A DNA stretch of 64,000 nt from an uncultured Collinsella sp. Its GTDB lineage: Bacteria; Actinomycetota; Coriobacteriia; Coriobacteriales; Coriobacteriaceae. Below, one piece after another: positions 51,901 through 60,570 of this stretch. Each line of letters begins with the position of its first letter. Position 1 is the first letter of the stretch. The stretch covers positions 372,001 through 436,000 of the forward strand of contig CATXID010000001.1 of NCBI GenBank assembly GCA_958369225.1, in the 5' to 3' direction. A model generated the notes under the pieces. The model did not search any database and was not told the origin of the DNA. It worked only from the letters and a program-made list of their open reading frames with translations. The translations under genes were made by a program, and so were the position numbers.

Positions 51901-53648
51901 CCGAGGTCCGTCAGTCCACGCCCGGCATCGGCCTGATCTCGCCTCCGCCGCACCACGATATTTACTCCATTGAGGACCTGGCAGAGCTTATCTTCGATCT
52001 TAAGAACGCCAACCCCGGTGCGCGCGTGTCGGTCAAGCTGGTCAGCGAGGCCGGCGTCGGCACCATCGCCACCGGTGTGGCCAAGGGTGCCGCCGACAAG
52101 ATCTTGATCAGCGGCCACAATGGCGGCTCGGGTGCCGCTGCGCGCGACTCTATCTGGCATGCGGGTCTGCCGCTGGAGCTTGGCCTTGCCGAGGCTCAGC
52201 AGACGTTGCTGCAAAACGGCCTGCGCTCCCGCGTGGTGCTCGAGGCCGACGGCAAGCTCATGGACGGCACCGACGTCGCCGTCGCCTGCCTGCTGGGTGC
52301 CGAGGAGTTTGGCTTTGCGACCATGCCGCTCATCTCCATGGGCTGCCTCATGCAGCGCGACTGCCAGCAGGACACCTGCCCGGCCGGCATCGCCACGCAA
52401 AACTGCCGCCTGCGTCGCGGCTTCCGCGGCAAGCCCGAGCACGTCGAGCACTTTATGCTCTTTGTTGCCGAGCAGCTGCGCGAGGTCATGGCGAGCCTGG
52501 GCTTCCGCACCGTCGACGAGATGGTCGGCCATCCCGAGTGCTTACGCCAGATCGAGGTCCCGGACAACCGCAAAGCAAACCTGCTCGATCTGTCGCCCGT
52601 GCTGGCGAGCGCGACCTGCGAGTTCGGTGCCCATATTCCGGGCGCCGACGGTCGCCACTTCCTGCCGCAGATGGCTGCGGACAGCGAGCTCGACAAGACG
52701 CTCGACTCCACGTTGTTTGTGCCCTATACGGCCGATGCCCGTGCGCACCTGCGTCCGATTTGCTTCCGCGCCGATATCGCCAACGTCAACCGCTGCGTGG
52801 GCACCATCTTGGGCAACGCGGTGACCAAGGCGCATCCCGAGGGCCTGCCCGCCGGCTCCATCACCATCGATTGCGACGGTTCGGCCGGTCAGAGCTTTGG
52901 CGCCTTCCTGCCGCGCGGCATTACGCTCAACGTGTGCGGCGACGCCAACGACTACTTTGGCAAGGGCCTTTCGGGCGGCGAGGTGTCGGTGCGCCCCAAC
53001 CCGCATGCGACCTACAAGTTCGACGAGAACATCATCGTGGGTAACGTTGCGTTCTTTGGTGCCACGAGCGGCCGCGGCTTCATTAACGGTCTTGCCGGCC
53101 AGCGTTTTGCCGTGCGCAACTCCGGTGCCACCGTGGTGGTTGAGGGCTGCGGCAACCATGGCTGCGAGTACATGACGGGCGGTCTGGCGCTCATCCTGGG
53201 CGAGGTCGGGCAGAATTTTGCCGCCGGCATGACGGGCGGCGTGGCCTATGTCTTTGACCAGTACGGCACACTCAGCGCCCGTGTGAACCACGAGAGCGTT
53301 GAGCTCAAGGCCCCGACGGCCGACGAGCTGGCGCAGATTCGCGAGCTCATCCAACAGCACGTGGACGCGACGCAGAGCCCGCGTGGCATTAAGTTGCTCT
53401 ATAGCTTTGAGACGATGAGCAAGCACTTTGTGAAGGTCATTCCGACCGAGTACGAGCGCGTGCTGGCGATTGTCGCCGCGGGCGAGGCGGCCGGCAAGAC
53501 GCATGCGCAGGCCGAGGAGCTGGCGTTTGACATTGTGACCGGTCGCGCGAGCGCCGCGGATGTCACTCGCTTTGATGTCGCGAGCGGTGTTGCGGGCGCT
53601 GCGTCCGTGGCTGCCAGCTCTGTTGCTTCGACCAAGAAGGAGGCGTAA
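48951..53648 (+). CDS. gltB: Glutamate synthase large subunit
   Basis: Makes two glutamates from glutamine and 2-oxoglutarate with GltD. The 1565-residue protein begins with a 20-residue propeptide ending before Cys21 (DHDACGIG), the N-terminal nucleophile of the class II amidotransferase domain. A central domain and the FMN synthase domain follow (~880-1290; SYGSISKEAHECMA, GEGG, VSVKLVSEAGVG). The 3Fe-4S cluster motif CxxxxxCxxxxC appears in CLMQRDCQQDTCPAG. A C-terminal β-helix with Gly-rich turns (~1300-1520) follows. ATG 48951 follows GGGGAGG. It is five bases from gltD. Confidence 0.96.
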   Translation: MQADSVQQQGLYRPEFDHDACGIGALADINGERHHQILDDALSILVNLEHRGGTGLEKNTGDGAGILFQVPHHFFRKEAQKCGQILPAEGDYGVAMLFFPQDDKGVEDARRVFEEGCAEAGVPLLFWREVPVDPHDLGETARACMPTILQAFLGRPDDTPAGDAFERRLYVCRRTIEKKADAEFALRDKIFYVCSMSSRTIVYKGMLVATQMRRFFIDLNDAAVKTAVALVHSRYSTNTTPSWERAHPNRFIIHNGEINTLKGNVNWIRAREPNLYSPVLQHDLERVMPIINREGSDSAILDNVLEFLVMNGRPLTRAASMLLPEPWDHNDSLSEERRAYDAYQSMLMEPWDGPAAIAFTDGRTLGAALDRNGLRPARYYVTRDGRFMLASEVGTIEVSPENILTSGCLGPGQMLEVDFARGRVIYNDELRARYAKEKPYRDWIAEETLTVDALDRPAAATPAEDAEVPAAVRMAKLGYHWDDVDEVVRPMAQQGKAPLASMGIDAPLACLSKKTRSFFDYFYQLFAQVTNPPIDALREHMVTSTTLYLGNHGNLLEDSRTACQLVRLERPLLNEEEFDRICAIDRVGFKTRRFRAVYRRDAGEGALQAALKQLAEDVEAAVRDGVNIVVLSDRAAAGEVPVPSLLAVGCVHNHLIRAGVRTFADIVVECGDAVSPHDFAALVGYSASGIYPYNAHACICDLAARGDLDVTAEQGIANYNKAATAGIVSIMSKMGISTVQSYHSAQIFEAVGFTPEFVNAYFAGTVSRVGGMGVEDVEREQNERYDAALAILKSPAPDQLPTLGLTKWRPLGGEDHLIDPQTVYLLQTACREDSYDTFKEYSARLHRTGRAVRLRDLLDFNASGRTPVALDEVEPALNIVRRFNTGAMSYGSISKEAHECMAIAMNRLRGRSNSGEGGEDPRRETPLANGDSKNSAIKQVASARFGVTSRYLCSAFEIQIKMAQGAKPGEGGHLPGKKVYPWIAEVRQSTPGIGLISPPPHHDIYSIEDLAELIFDLKNANPGARVSVKLVSEAGVGTIATGVAKGAADKILISGHNGGSGAAARDSIWHAGLPLELGLAEAQQTLLQNGLRSRVVLEADGKLMDGTDVAVACLLGAEEFGFATMPLISMGCLMQRDCQQDTCPAGIATQNCRLRRGFRGKPEHVEHFMLFVAEQLREVMASLGFRTVDEMVGHPECLRQIEVPDNRKANLLDLSPVLASATCEFGAHIPGADGRHFLPQMAADSELDKTLDSTLFVPYTADARAHLRPICFRADIANVNRCVGTILGNAVTKAHPEGLPAGSITIDCDGSAGQSFGAFLPRGITLNVCGDANDYFGKGLSGGEVSVRPNPHATYKFDENIIVGNVAFFGATSGRGFINGLAGQRFAVRNSGATVVVEGCGNHGCEYMTGGLALILGEVGQNFAAGMTGGVAYVFDQYGTLSARVNHESVELKAPTADELAQIRELIQQHVDATQSPRGIKLLYSFETMSKHFVKVIPTEYERVLAIVAAGEAAGKTHAQAEELAFDIVTGRASAADVTRFDVASGVAGAASVAASSVASTKKEA

Positions 53649-53653
53649 GTGCC

Positions 53654-55135
<1,482 letters not shown>

Positions 55136-55138
55136 AGT

Positions 55139-55206
55139 AGTCATTTAAGAACGTCCCCAATGACTAGTCATTTTTTGTCTAGTCGTTGGGGACACTCTTT
55201 GCGAGC
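55139..55206. repeat. Family C repeat, copy 3
   Basis: AAGAACGTCCCCAATGACTAG, the palindrome AATGACTAGTCATT with a T-run, then AGTCGTTGGGGACACTCTTTG. It matches 10117-10231 in inverse orientation. Because it follows gltD and has a short stem plus T-run, it may serve as that operon's terminator. The rest of the gap (55207-55488) shows no convincing gene or signal. Confidence 0.75.
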
Positions 55207-55488
55207 GATTTACTCGTTTGTCGACGTACGGGTGTTCATTCGTCGACGTTTGCGACTGTGCTACTCTGCTCTTTCTGTGGTGGCTGCGGGCATCTGGCTC
55301 AAAAGGGCGGGCTGGCTGTCTATGTCTACCTGCGGTTTCTTTGCGGTGCGCTCATTCGGTCAAGTGTCCCGTCAAGTGTTTGGTTAGCATCTGGTTTGCA
55401 GTCGAAGGCCTATTTTGCCCGCGCCTGCCTCGGTTGCTCGCCCTCCTCGTAAGCTCAAATTGAGGTCTATCAGTTTGAGGAGGATGCC

Positions 55489-56196
55489 ATGACTGACCAA
55501 GTTTTTGACCGAGCACAGCTGGCCGAAGCCGTCGGCAACGATATTGCCGACATGGCTCACTTTTGGATGCTGCGGAAGTTTCAATTTCTGGAGCCGGCGC
55601 GCGAGCAGTTCGAGATTATCGTCGATCCGTGGCTCAGCTATTGCGAGGAGCCTTCTCAAAGCGAAATCATGGCCTACAACATGGCGTTTACCGATTGGCT
55701 GCTGTTTGAGCGCCCCTATTACCACGGCAAGACGCTGTTGGAGCTGTATGTGGACGAGCCGCCAGCGTCAATTTCTCCTGCTTCGCTCGGGCGACTAAAA
55801 CAGGTGCGTGACACGCAGTATTTCTCGCGCTTTGGCATTTTGGACAAGGATCCCGCGACTGGCATGGTCGTGCTGAAGGATACGCGCACCGACCGTCGCT
55901 TTGACGCCTACGACCCACATATCGTGCAAAAGGAGCACTGGAACGATGGCGCGATTGCGGTGCGACTTGCGTGCGTCGACGATGTCTGGCTGACGGCGGG
56001 GCAGCTCTACCTGTATGACATCGCGCGCCTGAGCGACACGGCGGTCGACGGGCCGGGCGCGGTGCATCCCGAGGACCTAGAGGACGGTTTCGACACCTCG
56101 TGCATCAGCTTCTTTTTGCGCCTGGTCCGCGACATCATGGGCGCCCAGGGGCGGTACGTGAAGTCGCTCAATATTTACGAACAGGAATGGGAGTAG
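55489..56196 (+). CDS. Unknown protein (235 residues)
   Basis: A soluble, acidic, aromatic-rich protein without signal peptide or membrane segment. Its visible features are AHFWMLRKFQFLEPAREQFEIIVDPWLSYC-like text near the N-terminus, ERPYYHGKTLLELYVD at ~65-80, and a C-terminal helical region ending NIYEQEWE. I do not recognise the family. ATG 55489 follows TGAGGAGG, so it is very probably translated. It is a stand-alone gene between family C and family A repeats. Confidence 0.75.
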   Translation: MTDQVFDRAQLAEAVGNDIADMAHFWMLRKFQFLEPAREQFEIIVDPWLSYCEEPSQSEIMAYNMAFTDWLLFERPYYHGKTLLELYVDEPPASISPASLGRLKQVRDTQYFSRFGILDKDPATGMVVLKDTRTDRRFDAYDPHIVQKEHWNDGAIAVRLACVDDVWLTAGQLYLYDIARLSDTAVDGPGAVHPEDLEDGFDTSCISFFLRLVRDIMGAQGRYVKSLNIYEQEWE

Positions 56197-56235
56197 GGGG
56201 TGGGCTGTCGCCCGCCTTGCCCTCTGTCTTCATGC

Positions 56236-56450
56236 CTCAATCTGTAACGTTTAGGGACAAAAAACCGGTCTACCTGTTACAGATCGAGACGTTTGGCACC
56301 TGACTGGGGAAATGTCTCAATCTGTAACATCTACAGGCCAAAACTCGACCTAACTGTTACAGATTGAGACAAAGGTTGGACGCACGACCGAAAATCTCGA
56401 TCTGTAACGTTTGGCAGCTGCTTGTGCTCGTAACTGTTGCAGATCAAGAC
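56236..56450. repeat. Family A array, copies 5-7 (three palindromes, 78-81 bp period)
   Basis: Palindromes at 56236-56290, 56314-56370 and 56395-56450, spacers of 23-24 bases. Copy 7 is slightly decayed (TGTTGCAGATCAAGAC in the right arm) and abuts the broken AbiEi-like gene. Confidence 0.92.
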
Positions 56451-56476
56451 GTTTGTCGGCGGCGGCAACGGCGGCG

Positions 56477-57547
56477 ATGGCCCATTTCTCCGATGTGGTG
56501 GTGATGAAAGTGTCTAATACCGTTCTTAAACACAAGCAGGCGACACGTAACACCTTGGCGCGGAATAGGATGCTTGCCAGACTCGCGAAGGCGGCTGAAC
56601 AAGGCGTGCTGCTTGTGACGCACGACAACGCCGAGCTCATGTGGCTGCGGCGTCATGTGGGAACCGATGGTATTGCGGAGCCCGAGCCGTATTTGTTTTG
56701 CTTTCAACATGATTGGGATGTGCTGACGCCGGCGGAGCGAGCGCTGCGTACCGTCAAAGGGCTTGCGGAGTTTTATCCAGATTGGGCGTTTTGGGGTTAT
56801 GACGCGGCGCTTTTGTGGGGTCTGGAGGTGCCGAATGATCTGCTCGGGCCGCGATTTCTTGTTAAGACAGGTTGCTCGGTGCCGTTGAGTGCAGGATACC
56901 GGTTGTTGCGTCCGCAGGCGGCGGGCGCGCTTGAACAAGTCGACGGCGTGCGGGCGACGCCGTTTTGGCGCACAGTGGAGGATTGCCTGTTGCGTGCGCC
57001 GTTTTCGTATGGCCTGGCGATTGCCGATCCTGCGTTGCGAGCAAAGGGCGTATCGCGCGATGACTTTTGTTAGCGGCTTCGTATAGATTGTGAAGGCAAG
57101 CGCGGGTATCGCAGAGCGCAGGTGATCGCGTCGTATGCGGACGGGCTGTCCGAAAACGGCGGCGAGTCTCGCTTTCGGGCGTTCTTTATTGCATACGGTT
57201 TTCCGGTGCCAGAGTTGCAGGTGGAGTTTCGCGACCCGCTTAATTCGAGCCAAGTGTTTCGCGTCGACTATTTTTGGCGGCTCGAGGACGGGGCATGTGT
57301 CATCGGCGAGCTCGACGGAAAGGGAAAATATACCTTGCAGGATGGTGGGGATCGGGAGTCGGTCGACCCATTCGTGGCAGAACGTCAGCGAGAGTCTCAT
57401 CTGACGATGCTCGGGCATAAGGTGCTTCGGTTTACGTTTGATGAACTCAAGAACCCGGGGAAGCTGGCTGAAAAGATGAGACTGGCGGGCATTCCGCAGC
57501 GGGTTGATCTGGCGGAGGAATGGAAGCGGCAGTGGTATGGACACTGA
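56477..57547 (+). pseudogene. AbiEi/DUF559-like protein gene interrupted by one TAG
   Basis: The frame reads through from 56477 (or ATG 56504) to 57547 except for one TAG at 57071-57073. Part 1 (~198 residues) has LLVTHDNAELMWLRRH and a segment like AbiEi-type proteins (LTPAERALRTVKGLAEFYPDWAFWGYDAALLWGLEVP). Part 2 (~158 residues) has the nuclease-like end SENGGESRFRAFF, RVDYFW and VIGELDGKGKY (Glu/Asp/Lys pattern of PD-(D/E)xK or Vsr-like folds). Such full-length proteins are frequent in Coriobacteria, often annotated as toxin-antitoxin related; the function is unknown. Either the gene is dead, or the amber codon is recent or suppressed. It is flanked by family A arrays on both sides. Confidence 0.75.
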
Positions 57548-57588
57548 GGGGTACGACTAACGCGGATGTGGTTGTTCCTGCCGAGTTT

Positions 57589-57725
57589 GTCTCGATCTGT
57601 AACAACAAGGGGCCGTTTGGCCTCGTAACTGTTACAGATCGAGACAGAAGGTTGGCTGCCGCTAAAAGATCTCAATCTGTAACATCTAGAGGCCGAAAAC
57701 CTGTCTACCTGTTACAGATTGAGAC
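57589..57725. repeat. Family A array, copies 8-9
   Basis: Palindromes at 57589-57645 and 57670-57725 with a 24-base spacer, period 81. They lie directly downstream of the broken AbiEi-like gene. Confidence 0.92.
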
Positions 57726-57874
57726 ATTTCCCGGATGTCGCTGGGGTGGGACTGCAACGCATTCCGTTTCCCGCATCTCCTCCTTTCTCCGTTAACCGAT
57801 ATGTCCGCAGCAATCCCGCCCCGCTGGGTAATAATGGACAAATGTTGAAGTTTTCTGAGAGGGAGGAGCTCGAT

Positions 57875-59245
57875 ATGGCGACTGCCGATCGTCCCACGTT
57901 GTTTATCAATGCGACCGTCTTGGATGGCTCGGAGCATATGGAGCCGCAGCCCGATATGGCCGTGGCCGTTGAGCGCGGTGTCATCACCTGGATGGGGCCG
58001 AGCGCTGTGGCGCAGGCGCCTGCAGGTGCCGAGGTCATCGACCTGACAGGTGCGTATCTCATGCCGGGTCTCATCAATATGCACGTGCATCTGTGCGGTT
58101 CGGGCAAACCGGTCTCGGCGGGAGATGCCGGCGCGCTGATGAAGAAGCTCGACAATCCCGTGGGCCGCGCCATCGTCCGCCACATCCTCAAAGGCAGCGC
58201 CCAGCAACAGTTGGCAAGCGGCGTGACTACGGTGCGCGGTGCAGGCGACCCGCTGTTTGCCGACATCGCCGTGCGCAACGCCATCGACGCCGGTAAGTAT
58301 CAGGGTCCGCGTCTGGTGACACCGGGAACGGGTGTCACGGTGCCGGGTGGCCACGGTGCGGGCCTCTTTGCGCAGGTGGCCAATACTCCCGCAGAGGCAG
58401 CCCAGCAGGTGCGCGACCTGTATGCGCGCGGTGCCGACGTTATCAAGCTGTTCGTGACGGGTGGCGTGTTCGACGCGACCGAGGTGGGCGAGCCGGGCGT
58501 GCTGCGCATGCCGGTCGAGGTTGCCGCTGCGGCGTGCAGGGCGGCGCACGAGGTCGGCCTTCCGGTCATGGCCCATGTCGAGAGCACCGAAGGTGTGAAG
58601 GCCGCGCTTCAGGCCGGGGTCGACACAATCGAGCACGGCGCTCCGCTGACGCCTGAGATTCTGGAGCTGTACCACGGCGCCGCGGGAACTCAGCTCGAGG
58701 GACGCGCGCCAAGCGCGACCTGCACGATCAGCCCCGCACTGCCGTTTGTGTTGCTCGATCCGGAAAAGACCCATTCGACCGATACACAGAAGAAGAACGG
58801 TGACATCGTGTGCTCGGGCATTATCGAGAGCGCTCGTGCGGCGCTGGAAGCCGGTGTCAAGGTAGGCCTGGGCACGGACTCGAGCTGCCCGTTTGTGACG
58901 CAGTACGACATGTGGCGTGAAGTGGCCTATTTTGCCAAGTATGTCGGCGTGAGCAACGCCTTCGCGCTGCATACGGCTACGCAGGTCAATGCTGAGCTAC
59001 TGGGCCTGGGTGACGAGACCGGTACGATCGAGTGCGGCAAGGCCGCCGATATCCTGGTGACGCGCAAGAATCCGCTCGATGACCTATGCGCTCTGAGTGA
59101 GCCGATGCATGTGATGTGCCGTGGCGATCTGGTGCGCAAGCTCAAGGTGAAGCGCATTCCCGAGGTTGACGCGGAGCTCGACGCGATTATGGCCATGCCG
59201 GCAGAGGCGCTGGCCGAGGAGCTCGCCCGCGACGGCGTAGCTTAG
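57875..59245 (+). CDS. Amidohydrolase family protein
   Basis: A 456-residue metal-dependent hydrolase of the imidazolonepropionase/prolidase-like branch. The first metal motif is MHVHLCGS (~69-76), a candidate carboxylated Lys/metal region is at GADVIKLFVTGG (~188-199), further His lie in VMAHVEST and TIEHGAPLT, and the catalytic Asp is in GLGTDSSCPF. The substrate is unknown. There is no signal peptide, so it is cytoplasmic. ATG 57875 follows GGGAGGAG. A terminator lies about 40 bases after the stop. Confidence 0.85.
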   Translation: MATADRPTLFINATVLDGSEHMEPQPDMAVAVERGVITWMGPSAVAQAPAGAEVIDLTGAYLMPGLINMHVHLCGSGKPVSAGDAGALMKKLDNPVGRAIVRHILKGSAQQQLASGVTTVRGAGDPLFADIAVRNAIDAGKYQGPRLVTPGTGVTVPGGHGAGLFAQVANTPAEAAQQVRDLYARGADVIKLFVTGGVFDATEVGEPGVLRMPVEVAAAACRAAHEVGLPVMAHVESTEGVKAALQAGVDTIEHGAPLTPEILELYHGAAGTQLEGRAPSATCTISPALPFVLLDPEKTHSTDTQKKNGDIVCSGIIESARAALEAGVKVGLGTDSSCPFVTQYDMWREVAYFAKYVGVSNAFALHTATQVNAELLGLGDETGTIECGKAADILVTRKNPLDDLCALSEPMHVMCRGDLVRKLKVKRIPEVDAELDAIMAMPAEALAEELARDGVA

Positions 59246-59286
59246 GCGCAGGCGCGACGGCTTCATCGAATGATGTCGCCCCATGC

Positions 59287-59322
59287 AAAAAGCCGAGGTC
59301 TCAACACGAGGCCTCGGCTTTT
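59287..59322. terminator. Bidirectional terminator between the amidohydrolase and zinc-ribbon genes
   Basis: AAAAGCCGAGGTCTC/GAGGCCTCGGCTTTT: a nearly perfect stem with A-run before and T-run after, so it works on both strands. Confidence 0.88.
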
Positions 59323-59344
59323 ATTTTGTCCTATGGTGTAGCGG

Positions 59345-59818
59345 CTAGGAGCGGGTTTCCATCTTGGCGTGGCACTTGGGGCAGGTGACGCGGATCTTGC
59401 CCTTGCCCTTGGGGACGGACAGCATCTGGCCGCAGTTGGGGCACTTGAGGTAGGCCGTGGTCTTGCGACCCTTCCACATCTTCTTGGCCGTGCGCTTGGC
59501 ACGCTCAAAGTCTTCCTTGCTGGTGCCGGCCGTGCGCGAGGCGTTGGCAGCTGCAGTCCCGCTGCCCAAGCTGGCGACGAATTTGCCGAGGCCGGGGACG
59601 TTTGCGGTCGCCGTGACAAAGGCATCGTTTTCCTTGCGGCGCGCGTCGATGTTTTTGGACAGGCCGCGCAGCACACCGAGCGCGATCACGGCGATGGCGA
59701 TCCAGCTGAGCCACTGGATACGTGCCATCGATCCGATCATCGCGATGATAATGCCTGCGAAGCCCAACATGACGGTGAGTTCGTCGGCGCCGTTGCGACC
59801 CTTCATAAAGTCATTCAT
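59345..59818 (-). CDS. Small membrane protein with a C-terminal zinc ribbon
   Basis: 157 residues: two close hydrophobic segments (~15-33 and ~36-53), a cytoplasmic linker rich in Ala/Lys/Arg, and a zinc ribbon at the end (CPNC-17-CPKC, ~124-150). I do not recognise a named family; zinc-ribbon membrane proteins of this sort are common in Coriobacteria. The ATG at 59818 follows AAAGGCAG. Confidence 0.78.
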   Translation of the reverse strand: MNDFMKGRNGADELTVMLGFAGIIIAMIGSMARIQWLSWIAIAVIALGVLRGLSKNIDARRKENDAFVTATANVPGLGKFVASLGSGTAAANASRTAGTSKEDFERAKRTAKKMWKGRKTTAYLKCPNCGQMLSVPKGKGKIRVTCPKCHAKMETRS

Positions 59819-59873
59819 GCAGAACTGCCTTTCATTTCGCTATGCTGCACGCCTTTATACCCCTTTTGGTGCA

Positions 59874-59931
59874 TTGGGGACAGGTTAATCTGCGCCAAGG
59901 TGGTGCAAACGCACCTGTCCCCCTTGCCCCA
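59874..59931. repeat. Family E inverted repeat, copy 2
   Basis: TTGGGGACAGGTT and TGCGCCA on the left pair with TGGTGCA and ACCTGTCCCC on the right. It carries the same arm text as 21087-21153 but in the opposite order. Confidence 0.65.
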
Positions 59932-59932
59932 A

Positions 59933-60205
59933 TTACTTGGAGAGCTTATCGACGACGCGTTCGATTTCGGCGAGCTTGGCGGCTTTGAGGTCTTCGTCGC
60001 CCGATTCGATTGCCGAAGTCACGCAGCCCTCGATATGCGCCTTGAGCACGTCGGCGTTGATGCGGGCGATGAGCGCCTGCGTGGCCATGAGCTGCGTGGA
60101 GATGTCGACGCAGTAACGGTCTTCCTCCACCATTCGCAGGATGCCGTCGATCTGACCGCGTGCCGTCTTGAGCATGCGGGTCACCGATTTATGGTCTGCC
60201 ATCAT
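59933..60205 (-). CDS. csoR: Copper-sensing transcriptional repressor CsoR
   Basis: A 90-residue all-helical DUF156 repressor that releases DNA when Cu(I) binds. The ligands fit CsoR: Cys in RYCVDISTQ (~32), and His and Cys in AHIEGCV (~57 and ~61). It is the last gene of the copA-copZ-csoR operon, so the system is self-limiting. Two adjacent ATG codons (60205 and 60202) are possible starts after GAGG. A matching operator lies upstream of copA (62944-62966). Confidence 0.92.
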   Translation of the reverse strand: MMADHKSVTRMLKTARGQIDGILRMVEEDRYCVDISTQLMATQALIARINADVLKAHIEGCVTSAIESGDEDLKAAKLAEIERVVDKLSK

Positions 60206-60253
60206 GGTGGGTCCTCGTTTCTGGTCGATGGGGTCGAATGCTTCTGGTAGCTG

Positions 60254-60475
60254 CTACGCGGCGGTCACGGACAGGGCGTGGAACTTCTCGCCGGCGGCCT
60301 CGACGGCGGCGGCGAGCTGCTCGGTGGTCACGGTGTCGGCGCACTCTACCTGGACGGTCTGGGTCTCGTGATCGGCGTCGGCGTCGGTCACGCCTGCAAC
60401 GTTGAGCAGCGCGGTCTCGACAGTGGCGTCGCAGTGGCCGCACATGAGGCCAGACGTTTTAACGATGTAGTTCAT
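60254..60475 (-). CDS. copZ: Copper chaperone (CopZ-like heavy-metal-associated protein)
   Basis: A 73-residue single HMA domain with the Cu(I) site GLMCGHCDATV (Cys12 and Cys15). It carries copper to the CopA exporter and to CsoR. It sits between copA and csoR on the same strand; the 79-base gap to copA holds a family B repeat. The ATG at 60475 follows AAGGAGA. Confidence 0.9.
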   Translation of the reverse strand: MNYIVKTSGLMCGHCDATVETALLNVAGVTDADADHETQTVQVECADTVTTEQLAAAVEAAGEKFHALSVTAA

Positions 60476-60503
60476 GATTATCTCCTTTTCGTTGAGTACC
60501 TAA

Positions 60504-60570
60504 AGTTGCGGTGGAATACGGACTAAATAGCGGTTTAGCTAAGCATGTTACGCCTTATTTCACCGCAACT
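60504..60570. repeat. Family B palindromic repeat, copy 4, overlapping the end of copA
   Basis: The 67-bp element spans 60504-60570. Its right arm encodes the last four residues of copA (VAVK) and supplies the TAA stop (60557-60555), so its insertion reshaped the C-terminus. Confidence 0.88.

Noticed and set aside
50523..52532. Long minus-strand frame within gltB
   Set aside because: It is a shadow of a fully conserved gltB; long antisense frames are expected in high-GC DNA.
55160..55460. Small frames between gltD and the 235-residue gene
   Set aside because: They lack ribosome sites and family resemblance, and part of the region is a family C repeat.
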